Shown: positions 17,401 through 26,279, counted from the stretch's first letter. The stretch: DNA of 64,000 bases from Bifidobacterium psychraerophilum (GCF_000741705.1 NZ_JGZI01000011.1:1-64000); one strand, 5' to 3'. Made by a program: numbers and translations. Notes: generated by a model from the sequence alone, not told the origin.

Positions 17401-17559
17401 CACTGACTCCTTAGGACTCGTCGGCATCTCCCGCACCGGCCTGTCATCATGCCGGATCGGTCGGTCATATATGAGCTCGCAGTGCTGCCGCGACGCCTGT
17501 GACCAGGCGCCATAGCAGCATGCGAGATTGCTTATTGCTGATGAACGGCCAAGCCGCCC

Positions 17560-19122
17560 CTACTCCTTGAGCTGCAGGTTGTAATACACCGGTCCCTGCA
17601 TCCCTGATGAATAGCCGCCGAGTTTGCTCGATACGGCGCTGATCTGCTGGTATTTGCTGACGATGATGTTCGGCACATAGTCGTAGAACCAGTCCTGGAG
17701 CTTGTCGTAACCGGCCTTCTGATCACTCTCCGAGGTGGCTGCATTGATGCTGTCCGCGATGGTCTTGAACTCGGGGTCGGTGTTCCAGCCCGCACCCGAA
17801 GCCTGGAAGAAGGAGTAGCTGATCGGGTTGGCGGAGTAGCTGTAGCTGGAGATGAGCATATCCCACGATCCCGGCTCGAACATCTTCTGCAGCACGCTGG
17901 CCCAGTCGAGTACCTGGATGTCGGTTTTGATGCCGACCGCATTGAGCTCGTTCTGGATCTCCATGCTCTCGTCGTACATGTATGGATAATCCTTGGTGGT
18001 CAGGAAGGTGATCGTGCTTCCGTCGTATCCCGATTCCTGGATGAGCTTCTTGGCCGCCGCGGTATCCGGGTTGTTGTACTTATCGAGGCTCGACTCCGAA
18101 CGCAAGGGGCTGGTCTTGGGCATCAGACCGCCATCGGTGTTGTACAGATCCGAGTTCTGGTGTCCCGCCTTGGCGATCTTGCTCATATCGAGGCTTGCGA
18201 GAATCGCCTGGCGAAGCTTCTGGTTGTCCTTGAAAATGCCCTCCTGCTTGTTGAAGATCAGGGTTTCCAGCATCTCGTCCTTCTCGACCTTGACGTCCGA
18301 GCTGGCCTTCGCCTGGGCGTACTGGGAGTCCGCGAGCGAATATCCGATTTCGTATTGTCCGCTCAACGCTCCGGTCAGACGTGTGGTGCCGTCGGTGACG
18401 AAATCGAATTCCATCTTGTCCGCGTGAGGTGTGCGGGCACCCGAATAGCCGTCTGACTTCCCGTCTGGGGAGGAGTAGTCCGCGAACTTCTCCAGGATGA
18501 TATTCGTATCCTTCTTCCACGAGCTGTACTTGTACGGACCGGTGCCGATATACTCCTGCACGCCGGTGTCGGTGGCCTTGTCGATAACCGTCTTCGGCAT
18601 GATGGCCGCGATCCTTCCGGTGTCGGCCATCAGGTAGAGGCCTGTCGAAAGGGCCTTGGGGGATGTGATGACCACGGTATCGGCGTCGGGCGATGTGACC
18701 GTCGAGCCGGTGAAGAAGGTGCTGCCGATCTGGGAGAGCTTGATCCAGCGTTGCATGGAGGCGACCACATCCTCGGCCTTCATCGTCGCCCCATTATGGA
18801 ATTTCACTCCGGTGCGCAGTTTGAAGGTGAAGGTCTTGTTGTCGCTGCTCACCTCATAGCTTTTGGCGAGCAGGGGCGCCACACTGCCGTCCGCCTTCAG
18901 CGTGACCAGTGATTCGTAGATGTTGCGCATGGTGTCACGGGCGACGTAGGCCCCCGTGATCATAGGATCGAGACTGGTGACCGTGGCATTGAGCGCGATG
19001 TGGACCGTGCCCCCTTCCACGCCTTCCCCTGATGATGATGAACTTGAACCGCAGGCCGTCAGGCTGAGCAGCGTTGCGATGGCCGCCCCGATGGCGATCA
19101 CCTTATTCCTCAACTTGTTCAT
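17560..19122 (-). CDS. Extracellular solute-binding lipoprotein, family 5 (DppA/OppA type)
   Basis: The 520-aa lipoprotein has a positively charged N-terminus, a hydrophobic segment and the lipobox LTAC at about residues 21-24, followed by a serine-rich linker. The SBP family 5 landmarks are TVTSLDP, FTFKLRTGVKFHNG, GTGPYKYSSW and the C-terminal YVPNIIV. It should be anchored to the outer face of the membrane and deliver a peptide, or another ligand such as an opine or amide, to the ABC permease encoded upstream. Its gene comes last in the transporter group, whereas the binding protein gene usually comes first. GAGAGG precedes the ATG. The ligand is unknown. Confidence 0.92.
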   Translation of the reverse strand: MNKLRNKVIAIGAAIATLLSLTACGSSSSSSGEGVEGGTVHIALNATVTSLDPMITGAYVARDTMRNIYESLVTLKADGSVAPLLAKSYEVSSDNKTFTFKLRTGVKFHNGATMKAEDVVASMQRWIKLSQIGSTFFTGSTVTSPDADTVVITSPKALSTGLYLMADTGRIAAIMPKTVIDKATDTGVQEYIGTGPYKYSSWKKDTNIILEKFADYSSPDGKSDGYSGARTPHADKMEFDFVTDGTTRLTGALSGQYEIGYSLADSQYAQAKASSDVKVEKDEMLETLIFNKQEGIFKDNQKLRQAILASLDMSKIAKAGHQNSDLYNTDGGLMPKTSPLRSESSLDKYNNPDTAAAKKLIQESGYDGSTITFLTTKDYPYMYDESMEIQNELNAVGIKTDIQVLDWASVLQKMFEPGSWDMLISSYSYSANPISYSFFQASGAGWNTDPEFKTIADSINAATSESDQKAGYDKLQDWFYDYVPNIIVSKYQQISAVSSKLGGYSSGMQGPVYYNLQLKE

Positions 19123-19172
19123 GGTTTCCTCTCTTATTGGTGTTGTAAGGGTGTGGAGTTACAGATGTGGTG

Positions 19173-20003
19173 TTATGCGGCCATCAGCTGGTGCCGCCGC
19201 GGGTCGGGAAGCGGGATGCTCCCCAGGAGATTGCGGGTGTAGTCGGTCCGGGGATTCCCGAAGATCTGCTCGACGGTGCCCTCCTCGACCAGCTCCCCCT
19301 TGCGCAGCACGCCGATGCGGTCGGCGATGAACCTGACCACGCTCAGATCGTGGGTGATGAAGAGATAGCTCAGTGAGAACTCCTCCTTCAGATCCTGCAG
19401 CAGGTTGAGCACCTGGGCCTGCACCGAGACATCCAATGCGGAGACGGACTCGTCGAGAATCAGAATCTTCGGTCTCACCACAAGCGCCCTGGCTATATTC
19501 ACACGCTGCAACTGGCCTCCGGAGAACTGATGGGGGAAACGGTCGATCTGCTTGCTGGACAGTCCTACACGCTCGATCATGTCCACCGCCATATCGAGAC
19601 GGTCACTGCGGGAATCTCCGATTTTTTGGATCTCCAAGGCTTCCACAATGGCGTTGCCCACGGCTTTGCGTGGGTTCAACGCCGAGAAGGGATCCTGGAA
19701 GACCATCTGGATATTCCCTCGGATACGCTCGCGCAGCAGCGATGGGGAATAATCGGTGTAATTGTTTCCCTCGAACACGATAGAACCGGTCGTCGGCTTC
19801 TCCAGGGCGCAGATGATGCGGCCGGTGGTGCTCTTACCGCTTCCCGATTCGCCCACCAAGGCATAGGTCTGCTTGCCCGCGAGTTCGAATGAGACATTCT
19901 GCAGGGCATGGAAGACCGAAGCGCCCTTCCTGGTCAGACCCCGGCTGATGAAGTCCTTGTAGATGCTGTTGACCTGGAGTATCGGATTCTCCTGATTCGT
20001 CAT
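19173..20003 (-). CDS. Peptide-type ABC transporter ATPase (DppF/OppF type)
   Basis: The 276-aa nucleotide-binding subunit has Walker A GESGSGKST, Q-loop QDPFSALNPRK, signature HQFSGGQLQRVNIARAL and Walker B ILDESVSALDVSVQ. The Walker B motif has ILDESVSALD, as in the OppF/DppF group. The protein ends shortly after the conserved region, without the C-terminal cysteine-containing extension seen in its partner. The ATG overlaps the stop of the partner ATPase gene by 4 bases, so translation is coupled. Together the two ATPases form the motor for the DppB/DppC-type permeases encoded upstream. Confidence 0.92.
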   Translation of the reverse strand: MTNQENPILQVNSIYKDFISRGLTRKGASVFHALQNVSFELAGKQTYALVGESGSGKSTTGRIICALEKPTTGSIVFEGNNYTDYSPSLLRERIRGNIQMVFQDPFSALNPRKAVGNAIVEALEIQKIGDSRSDRLDMAVDMIERVGLSSKQIDRFPHQFSGGQLQRVNIARALVVRPKILILDESVSALDVSVQAQVLNLLQDLKEEFSLSYLFITHDLSVVRFIADRIGVLRKGELVEEGTVEQIFGNPRTDYTRNLLGSIPLPDPRRHQLMAA

Positions 20004-21103
20004 GACGCCACCTTCCTGAATTCACCGATTTCCGCGAGTCTGATGCACCGGGCTCCATGTCGTTCGGCGATGGATTGCATGTCGATGACGCTTTTCCTGC
20101 ACTCGTCGGCGACGAAGGGACATCGTGATGCGAAGCGGCATCCACTTCCTGCCACCTCCGACAGCTGCGGAACGGAGCCGGGAATGGTGCTCAAGCGCTC
20201 GGGCCTGTCGCCATCCAGAGGCGGTGTGGCGGCGAGAAGACCCTGCGTGTAAGGATGCCGTGGGTGTGCGAACAGCTCATCCACTGGAGCGGATTCGACG
20301 ATCTGCCCCAGGTACATCACCTCGACCCGGTCGCACATCTGCGCGACCACACCCATATCGTGGGTGATCAGGATGATGCTCATGCCCCGCTTGTCCCGGA
20401 GACCCCGCAACACCTTCAGCAACTGCATCTGAATGGTCACATCGAGTGCCGTGGTGGGTTCGTCTGCGATCAGAAGCTTGGGATGGTTGATCAATGCGAT
20501 GCCGATCACGACGCGTTGCAGCATGCCACCCGAAAGCTGGTATGGATACCGTTCCATCCATGCTTTGGGATCGTCCGAACCGGCATCCTCCAACGCTTCG
20601 ATGCAGCTGGCTTCGACCTCCTCCTTGCCAAGGGAGGTCTGATGGGCGTGCACCGTCTCCCTGAGCTGCTGACCTATGGTCATCAGGGGGTTGAGGCTCG
20701 ACATCGGATTCTGAAAGATGAAGCCGATATCCCCGCCCCTGAGCTCCCTCAACTGTTTGGGGGACAAGGAGAAGATATCGCTGCCATCGAAGGTGATGCT
20801 GCCCTGGTACTTCGTGCTGCGTTCGTTATGCAGGCGCATGATCGAGAAGGAGGTGACGCTTTTCCCGCAGCTGGATTCACCGACGATACCGAGGATCTCA
20901 CCTTGGCGGACGCTGAAATCAACTCCTTCGACCGCGTTGTTCCAGGACTTTTTCGCTCCCTGGAAGCTGACCACGAGATCGCGCACCTCCAACATCGCGC
21001 TCATGGCACCCGAATCCTGCCGACCGTCAGGCATATCCTCCCCCGTCCCTTTGTGCGCATCCACGGATCCGCCGATTCTTGTCGCTTCCGCAATACCCGT
21101 CAT
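20000..21103 (-). CDS. Peptide-type ABC transporter ATPase (DppD/OppD type)
   Basis: The 367-aa nucleotide-binding subunit has Walker A GESSCGKSV, Q-loop QNPMSSLNP, signature YQLSGGMLQRVVIGIAL and Walker B LIADEPTTALDVT. It ends with the oligopeptide-transporter C-terminal domain: HPYTQGLLAATPPLDG followed by GCRFASRCPFVADEC, whose cysteines can bind an iron-sulfur cluster in relatives. ATG at 21103 has GAAGGTG 6 bases upstream. Starts further in are possible because the first 35 residues are not conserved. The gene begins 5 bases after the permease stop and overlaps the next ATPase gene by 4 bases. Confidence 0.9.
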   Translation of the reverse strand: MTGIAEATRIGGSVDAHKGTGEDMPDGRQDSGAMSAMLEVRDLVVSFQGAKKSWNNAVEGVDFSVRQGEILGIVGESSCGKSVTSFSIMRLHNERSTKYQGSITFDGSDIFSLSPKQLRELRGGDIGFIFQNPMSSLNPLMTIGQQLRETVHAHQTSLGKEEVEASCIEALEDAGSDDPKAWMERYPYQLSGGMLQRVVIGIALINHPKLLIADEPTTALDVTIQMQLLKVLRGLRDKRGMSIILITHDMGVVAQMCDRVEVMYLGQIVESAPVDELFAHPRHPYTQGLLAATPPLDGDRPERLSTIPGSVPQLSEVAGSGCRFASRCPFVADECRKSVIDMQSIAERHGARCIRLAEIGEFRKVAS

Positions 21104-21108
21104 GCCAA

Positions 21109-21990
21109 TCACCTTCTTCTCTTGGGATCGAAGACCTCACGCAGGCCGTCGCCGAACATATTGATGACGAAGACGGTCAAAGCCAGCGCGACACCTGGGA
21201 ACACCGTCATCCACCAGGCCGAGTAGATGTAGGTGCGGCTGTCGTAGAGCATGTTGCCCCAGCTCGCCTGGGGCTGTGGGATACCCGCGCCGATGAAACT
21301 CATCGCGGCCTCGACCAGGATGGCGTCGGCGAACACGAAGGTGACTTCCACGATCCACGCGCCGATCACGTTGAGCACGATGTTCTTCCACAGGATGCGG
21401 AAGCTGCCCGAACCGAGATTTACCAATACCTGCACGTAGTTTTCGTTCATATTGGTCATCGTCGCGGAACGGACGACGCGTGCGACCATCGGCACGAACA
21501 CGATCGACAGGGCCAGCACCACGCTTCTGGTGCTTTGGCCGAAGGAGCCGATGAATACGATTGCGAACAGGATGGCGGGGAAGGCCATCAGGCCATCACA
21601 GATACGCATCAGCAGATAGCCGATTTTGGGATAGTAGGCGGCGTACAGACCGACCACGAATCCTATTACCCCGGAGATCGCGGCGACTGAGATGCCCACC
21701 GTCAGCGATGCCTTGCCACCCAGCAGCACACGGGTGAAGGTGTCGCGTCCGACGTTGTCCGTTCCCATCGGATGCCCGGCACTCGGCGAGAGCAGCATGG
21801 CCGAGGTGTTGGTGGTGTAGCCGTCCATATTCCCCAGCCATGGCACCAGCACACAGGCCAGTGCGATCAGCAGCAGCAGCCCGCCGCCGATCATGGTTGA
21901 TGGGGAGGAGAGCACCGCATTCCACCAGGAATTCGAGCCCCTGCGTGTTTTCGCGGGCTTGTTGTGCGTGACAGCAGTTGCTTCGGTCAT
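21109..21990 (-). CDS. Peptide-type ABC transporter permease (DppC/OppC type)
   Basis: The 293-aa membrane subunit has one N-terminal helix, the domain-swapped segment HPMGTDNVGRDTFTRVLLGGKASL typical of DppC/OppC (positions about 73-96), then five helices. The cytoplasmic coupling loop is SFIGAGIPQPQASWGNML near the C-terminus. It forms the channel together with the DppB-type subunit. GAAAGG precedes the ATG at 21990, and the gene follows the DppB-type gene after only 2 bases, so the two are made together. Confidence 0.92.
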   Translation of the reverse strand: MTEATAVTHNKPAKTRRGSNSWWNAVLSSPSTMIGGGLLLLIALACVLVPWLGNMDGYTTNTSAMLLSPSAGHPMGTDNVGRDTFTRVLLGGKASLTVGISVAAISGVIGFVVGLYAAYYPKIGYLLMRICDGLMAFPAILFAIVFIGSFGQSTRSVVLALSIVFVPMVARVVRSATMTNMNENYVQVLVNLGSGSFRILWKNIVLNVIGAWIVEVTFVFADAILVEAAMSFIGAGIPQPQASWGNMLYDSRTYIYSAWWMTVFPGVALALTVFVINMFGDGLREVFDPKRRR

Positions 21991-21992
21991 GA

Positions 21993-22943
21993 TCAGAACG
22001 ACCTTTCTCGTATTCTCGGGTCAATGACCGCATACAGCACATCCGTGATGAGATTGACGATGATGAATACCAAGGCGACGAAGATCATGATGCCCTGGAT
22101 CATCTGGTAGTCACGACGAAGAATCGAATTGACGACCAATTGCCCGATACCCGGCACGTTGAAGACGGTTTCGACCACGATGGCCCCTGCTATCAGCTCG
22201 CCGAAGGACTGGCCGACAATGGTGAGGATGGGGATCGATGAATTCTTGAAGGCGTGTCCCCACAGCTGCTTGGAACGCGGGAGGCCTTTGGCCGCTGCGG
22301 TTCGGATATAGTCGCTGCCGAGGGCGTCGATCATCGAGGATCTGCTCATCCTGGAGATCAGTGCGATCTGCAGTGTGGCCACGGAAACCGCGGGGAGTAT
22401 CAGATGGGTGATGTATCCGGCGAAATCGTCGGAGGGGTACACGAATCCGCTGGCCGGCAGTAGTTTGAGCTGCAGCACGAAGAGGATCATCAGCAGCAGA
22501 CCTGCCAGGAAGCTGGGCAGTGATGTGGTCAGTGTGGCGAAGGCCAGCACGATCTTGTCCGCCAGCCTGCCATGCTTGTCGGCGGCGAGCACGCCCAGAG
22601 GTATGGCGATCGCCAGCGCGATCAACTCGCCGAACAGGGCGACCGAGAGGGTGGGGAACACATGGGACAGAATCGTCGGTGTCACCTTCTCGTTGAGGAT
22701 GTACGAATACCCCAGATCACCGTGCAGCATATTGACGAACCAGGTCCACAGCTGATTCGGCAGCGAGGCATTCAGCCCCATCTGCTCCCGTATGGCCTCG
22801 ACCTGTTCGGTGGTGGCATCGTTCCCGGCCACCACCCGGGCCGGATCCCCGCCGCTCAGATGCGACAGAGCGAAAGCGATGATGCCGACGATCATCAGTA
22901 CGGGTACTGCGGAGAGCAGCCTTTTCATCACATATCTACCCAT
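21993..22943 (-). CDS. Peptide-type ABC transporter permease (DppB/OppB type)
   Basis: The 316-aa subunit has six transmembrane segments. The N-terminal MKRLLSAVPVLMIVGIIAF segment, the large extracytoplasmic stretch with GLNASLPNQLW, and the coupling-loop region DYIRTAAAKGLPRSKQLWGHAFKNS are typical of DppB/OppB. It is the first gene of the transporter group, 106 bases after the class III aminotransferase, and those bases contain a 15-bp tandem repeat. No separate strong promoter is obvious in the gap, so the transporter is probably co-transcribed with the aminotransferase. Confidence 0.92.
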   Translation of the reverse strand: MGRYVMKRLLSAVPVLMIVGIIAFALSHLSGGDPARVVAGNDATTEQVEAIREQMGLNASLPNQLWTWFVNMLHGDLGYSYILNEKVTPTILSHVFPTLSVALFGELIALAIAIPLGVLAADKHGRLADKIVLAFATLTTSLPSFLAGLLLMILFVLQLKLLPASGFVYPSDDFAGYITHLILPAVSVATLQIALISRMSRSSMIDALGSDYIRTAAAKGLPRSKQLWGHAFKNSSIPILTIVGQSFGELIAGAIVVETVFNVPGIGQLVVNSILRRDYQMIQGIMIFVALVFIIVNLITDVLYAVIDPRIRERSF

Positions 22944-22990
22944 TGGTCACCCCCCTTTTCAGACAGCTTCGTGCTGCTTCGCATCGCCCT

Positions 22991-23050
22991 GTTCCCCAAC
23001 ACCTTGTTCCCAGACAATCTGTTCCCAAACATCCCGCTCCGAATCACCTT
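22991..23050. repeat. 15-bp tandem repeat, 4 copies
   Basis: Four consecutive 15-bp units (22991-23005, 23006-23020, 23021-23035, 23036-23050) share the pattern gttccc-a-aca. The tract fills the gap between the DppB-type gene and the stop codon of the class III aminotransferase, which begins at the last base of the fourth unit. Confidence 0.75.
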
Positions 23051-24357
23051 CACACCGACGCAAGCACTTCCTCCAGCACGCCAAGCCCCTCATCCACCTC
23101 TTCGACCGTGGAGTTCAATGGAGCCGCGAATCTGACGGCGTCATGGTCGGCACCGCATCCCAACAGCAGCAGTCCTCGTTCCAGCGCTTTCTCGGACACC
23201 GCATGGAAGACATCGGAGCCGGTCATCCCGTCTTTGTCGCCGAATTCGATGGCGAGCATCATGCCCACGCCCCGCACATCGGTGATCCAGGGGAAGCGTG
23301 ACTGCAGTTTGACCAGGCTGGCTTTGAAGTATTCCCCGAGGGCCGAGGCGTGCTCGACGATGCCTTGTTCCTCGAACTCGTCGAGTACGGCGAGACCGGC
23401 CGCGGCTGCCACCGGATTGCCCCCGAAAGTTCCACCGTGCATACCGGGGAGCCACTTATTCATGTTCTCCTCGGTGGAGATCACCGCACTCATCGGGAAA
23501 CCACCTGCGATGGCCTTGCCGACGGTCATGATGTCCGGGACGACACCTGTATGCATACTGGCGAACATTTTCCCGGTGCGCCCGTATCCTGATTGGATTT
23601 CATCGAAGACTAGCATGATGCCGTGTTCCGAACAGATTTCGCGCAGCCCTTTCAGGAAACTTGGATCCGGGACCACATAGCCGCCCTCGCCCTGCACGGG
23701 CTCGACGTAGATGCATGCCACCTCATCCGGCGAGACGCAGTACTTGAAGAGTCGGGCGATCTCATCGAGGCACCACGATGCGCGCTGCCCGGCGTCATAT
23801 CCCTCCGGGCACAGATCCTTGGAGGGGTAGGGGGCGAAATAGACGCCACCCATCATCGGCTCGATGCCTTTGCGATAAAAGGAATTGGAAGCGGTGATGC
23901 TGACGGCGCCCATCGTCCGACCGTGGAAGGAACCCTTGAAGGCTATGACCGCAGGCCGTCCGGTAATCACACGCGACAGTTTGATCGCCGCATCGGTGGC
24001 TTCCGCACCACCGTTGGCGAAGAGCATCGAATCGAGCTTGCCGGGTGTGACCTGCGCGATCCGCTTCGCAAGCTTCAGCGTCGTCGGATAGTTCACGACA
24101 TTGAAGGATGCCGTGATCAGATGGTCGATCTGCTGCTTCGCCGCGGCCGCCACCTTGGGGTGCGCGTGGCCGAGCGCATTGACCGCGATGCCCTGGACCC
24201 AGTCGATGTATTGTTTGCCATTGACGTCGGTCAGGTACATCCCATGTCCTGATTCGGCGACCAGTGTGGTGGCCTTGGACAGTGCCGGACTGAGATATTC
24301 CTTGTAATCGGCGAAGACCACATCCGAATCCTTGATTTCCTGTGATGTCTGCAACAC
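23050..24357 (-). CDS. Class III aminotransferase, GabT-like
   Basis: The 435-aa PLP enzyme has D252 in VFDEIQSGYGRTG and Schiff-base K281 in TVGKAIAGGFPMS. Further group landmarks are NALGHAHP, FKGSFHGRTMGAV and YVEPVQGEGGY. These place it with 4-aminobutyrate, acetylornithine and related omega-amino-acid aminotransferases that use 2-oxoglutarate or pyruvate. GTG at 24357 is preceded by AGGAGG at 4-5 bases; the TTG one codon later has a more usual 7-base spacing and cannot be excluded. It is the first structural gene after the PucR-family regulator and precedes the ABC importer on the same strand, so its substrate probably enters through that importer or arises from its cargo. Confidence 0.88.
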   Translation of the reverse strand: MLQTSQEIKDSDVVFADYKEYLSPALSKATTLVAESGHGMYLTDVNGKQYIDWVQGIAVNALGHAHPKVAAAAKQQIDHLITASFNVVNYPTTLKLAKRIAQVTPGKLDSMLFANGGAEATDAAIKLSRVITGRPAVIAFKGSFHGRTMGAVSITASNSFYRKGIEPMMGGVYFAPYPSKDLCPEGYDAGQRASWCLDEIARLFKYCVSPDEVACIYVEPVQGEGGYVVPDPSFLKGLREICSEHGIMLVFDEIQSGYGRTGKMFASMHTGVVPDIMTVGKAIAGGFPMSAVISTEENMNKWLPGMHGGTFGGNPVAAAAGLAVLDEFEEQGIVEHASALGEYFKASLVKLQSRFPWITDVRGVGMMLAIEFGDKDGMTGSDVFHAVSEKALERGLLLLGCGADHDAVRFAAPLNSTVEEVDEGLGVLEEVLASV

Positions 24358-24462
24358 TCTTCCTCCTGACGGCTGCTGTTGGCATTGAACGCCTGTAAGC
24401 GGCATTCTTCATGACTACGGATACGGAAACAATGGAATATTCAGCACACGCGGCCTTCCGAT

Positions 24463-24477
24463 TGGACATTCTGTCCA
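24463..24477. promoter_or_regulatory. Candidate operator, perfect 15-bp inverted repeat
   Basis: TGGACA-TTC-TGTCCA is a perfect inverted repeat 106 bases upstream of the GabT-like gene start. A near-identical element with a 2-base spacer lies in the promoter of the transporter gene at 1614-1627. A regulator shared by the two catabolic groups, possibly the PucR-type protein encoded next door, could bind both. Confidence 0.4.
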
Positions 24478-24616
24478 TGCTCGAAGCCTTGTAACATAAC
24501 GCCGCCGCCGCGGCATCAGGCCCGCTTTTCCTTGTGCCCGCAGTCTTTTCGAAGCGGGCGGACCGAACACCGTCCGTAGCGGGCAACAGGACGCTCACTT
24601 TGGAACGAGCATGATG

Positions 24617-26236
24617 TTAACGTGATGTTGACATTTCGGCGTCACGTATGAACGAGCAGGCTATCCAGACTTTCACCCTCGCCGACTCATCGTTGAAATC
24701 CAGTCCCAGCAGGGATTCCAACTTGCTCATCCTGTTCTCGACGGTATGGCGGTGCACGTCGAGCCGTTTCGCCGCCGCACCGACGTTGAAGGCCGTGAAC
24801 AGCAACTCACGCAAGGTCCCCATCAGCAGGTGCTGTTCGCCCGGAGGCAGTTTTCTCACCAGCGCGAACAGCTCATCCGCATACACCGCGGCTATGTCGG
24901 GGCTCACGAGCTCGTGCGGCGAAAGATCCACGACGGACTCGTGACTGCCTATACGTCTCAATCGCAGATTGCGCAGGGCCTGCCTGAAGGCTTCGGGGGC
25001 CGTCGAGAAGGCGCTCATCGTGCAGGAGCCGTAGACGGTGGAGTCCAGGTCATCAAGCAGGGCCGCCACATCGGCACGACGTGTCTGCGAGACCAGAATC
25101 CACAGACGATCCTGATACCGGCCCACCATGCTGCCCGTGCCCGTCACATCGCCGGCCAGGGTGAGGGCGAAGTCATCGTCCGCGCCGGCATGCTCCACGC
25201 AGAAGAGCTGGGCGGGAAAGGTCAGATTCGCCTCTCCCAGCTCGTCCATAAGGGCCGTGGCTATCTGCGTATGCCCTGCTGCGAGTTCCTCGAAAGCCAG
25301 ATCACGAATCCTGGATTGCCGCTTGTACTGCTCCAGACGTGGGGGAAGGCTCCACGACAGAGCATCCGCCGCCGCAACACCCACGGCCCTGGAGACCGTG
25401 TTGTTTCCATTGTTGCCGAGCGAAGACACGATGATCGTCCCCAGACGCTGCTGATCATGTTCGACGGCGCACATGTAATAGCGGTTACGGCCTCTGGCTA
25501 TGCCGAATATGGCCTTCGCGTTGTTGGCGCGCTGCTCCTCCTGCTGGCGCATGTGCAGGGCAAGCTGTGTGGCCTGATGTTTCATCGCCTGGTTGGATAT
25601 GGCGGCTATCCTGCCACGGGAATCCAGGAAGGCGGCCCACCCGTCCACCAGTTTCGCGCTCTGCTGGATCACCGACTGCACCACGTCGGGACTGTCGGTG
25701 GCCCTGAACAGATCACGTTGCGCCGCATACATCAGGCGCTGCACGCTTTCGCTTTCCTCGGCCTGCCGGCGCAGCACGGTTTTCACGATCACCGAGAAAT
25801 TGATCTCCTCAGGCACTTCGAAGAGGATGATGTGATGCTCTTTGACCGCACGCAGCAGGGCCTGCGGGATGGTGGGATGCTTCATTTTGACGCCGAAACC
25901 GATCGCCATCACCCCGGCACGGCTGAGATCCGCGACGTATTTCATCCACAGCGACTTGTAGGCCGCCTCCACGTCGGCAAGGGATGTGGAAAGTCCGGCC
26001 TTGCGCAGATCGCGCTTCAGCAACGACAGATCATTGGCGTTGCTCATGCTTTCCAGCGGGAAGTTCGTGGAGCAGGTCAGCAATATCTCGCCTGGTTCGG
26101 CGAAGTCGGCCGCATTGATGACATCGGTCGGATGCACCCAGATGATACCCGAATCCATCGCATGGTTGTCGCCATCGTAGATGAGATTGAGATGGAGTTC
26201 AGGTGTCGCCAGCAGTTGTCTGAATGTAAGGGCCAT
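24617..26236 (-). CDS. PucR-family transcriptional regulator
   Basis: The 539-aa regulator starts MALTFRQLLATPELHLNLIYDG, the usual beginning of the N-terminal PucR ligand-sensing domain (about residues 1-125). A variable middle region is followed by a C-terminal helix-turn-helix of the PucR type: LRELLFTAFNVGAAAKRLDVHRHTVENRMSKLESLLGLD (quoted here in part as FNVGAAAKRL and HRHTVENRM). Known members control purine, amino-acid and gamma-glutamyl amine catabolism, usually as activators. The gene lies upstream of, and on the same strand as, the whole catabolic island, and is the obvious candidate regulator. ATG at 26236 lies inside a large palindrome; an in-frame ATG at 26260 would add 8 residues. 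Confidence 0.88.
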   Translation of the reverse strand: MALTFRQLLATPELHLNLIYDGDNHAMDSGIIWVHPTDVINAADFAEPGEILLTCSTNFPLESMSNANDLSLLKRDLRKAGLSTSLADVEAAYKSLWMKYVADLSRAGVMAIGFGVKMKHPTIPQALLRAVKEHHIILFEVPEEINFSVIVKTVLRRQAEESESVQRLMYAAQRDLFRATDSPDVVQSVIQQSAKLVDGWAAFLDSRGRIAAISNQAMKHQATQLALHMRQQEEQRANNAKAIFGIARGRNRYYMCAVEHDQQRLGTIIVSSLGNNGNNTVSRAVGVAAADALSWSLPPRLEQYKRQSRIRDLAFEELAAGHTQIATALMDELGEANLTFPAQLFCVEHAGADDDFALTLAGDVTGTGSMVGRYQDRLWILVSQTRRADVAALLDDLDSTVYGSCTMSAFSTAPEAFRQALRNLRLRRIGSHESVVDLSPHELVSPDIAAVYADELFALVRKLPPGEQHLLMGTLRELLFTAFNVGAAAKRLDVHRHTVENRMSKLESLLGLDFNDESARVKVWIACSFIRDAEMSTSR

Positions 26237-26270
26237 ACCGACATGCTCCATAAGGTGCATGTCGGTATGG
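26233..26270. promoter_or_regulatory. Perfect 14-bp-arm palindrome over the PucR start codon
   Basis: ccataccgacatgc (26233-26246) and gcatgtcggtatgg (26257-26270) are exact reverse complements separated by 10 bases. The region includes both candidate start codons and the GGAG ribosome-binding sequence. It could be a DNA operator for autoregulation or an mRNA hairpin that hides the start codon. Confidence 0.75.
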
Positions 26271-26279
26271 TTGCCGGAA

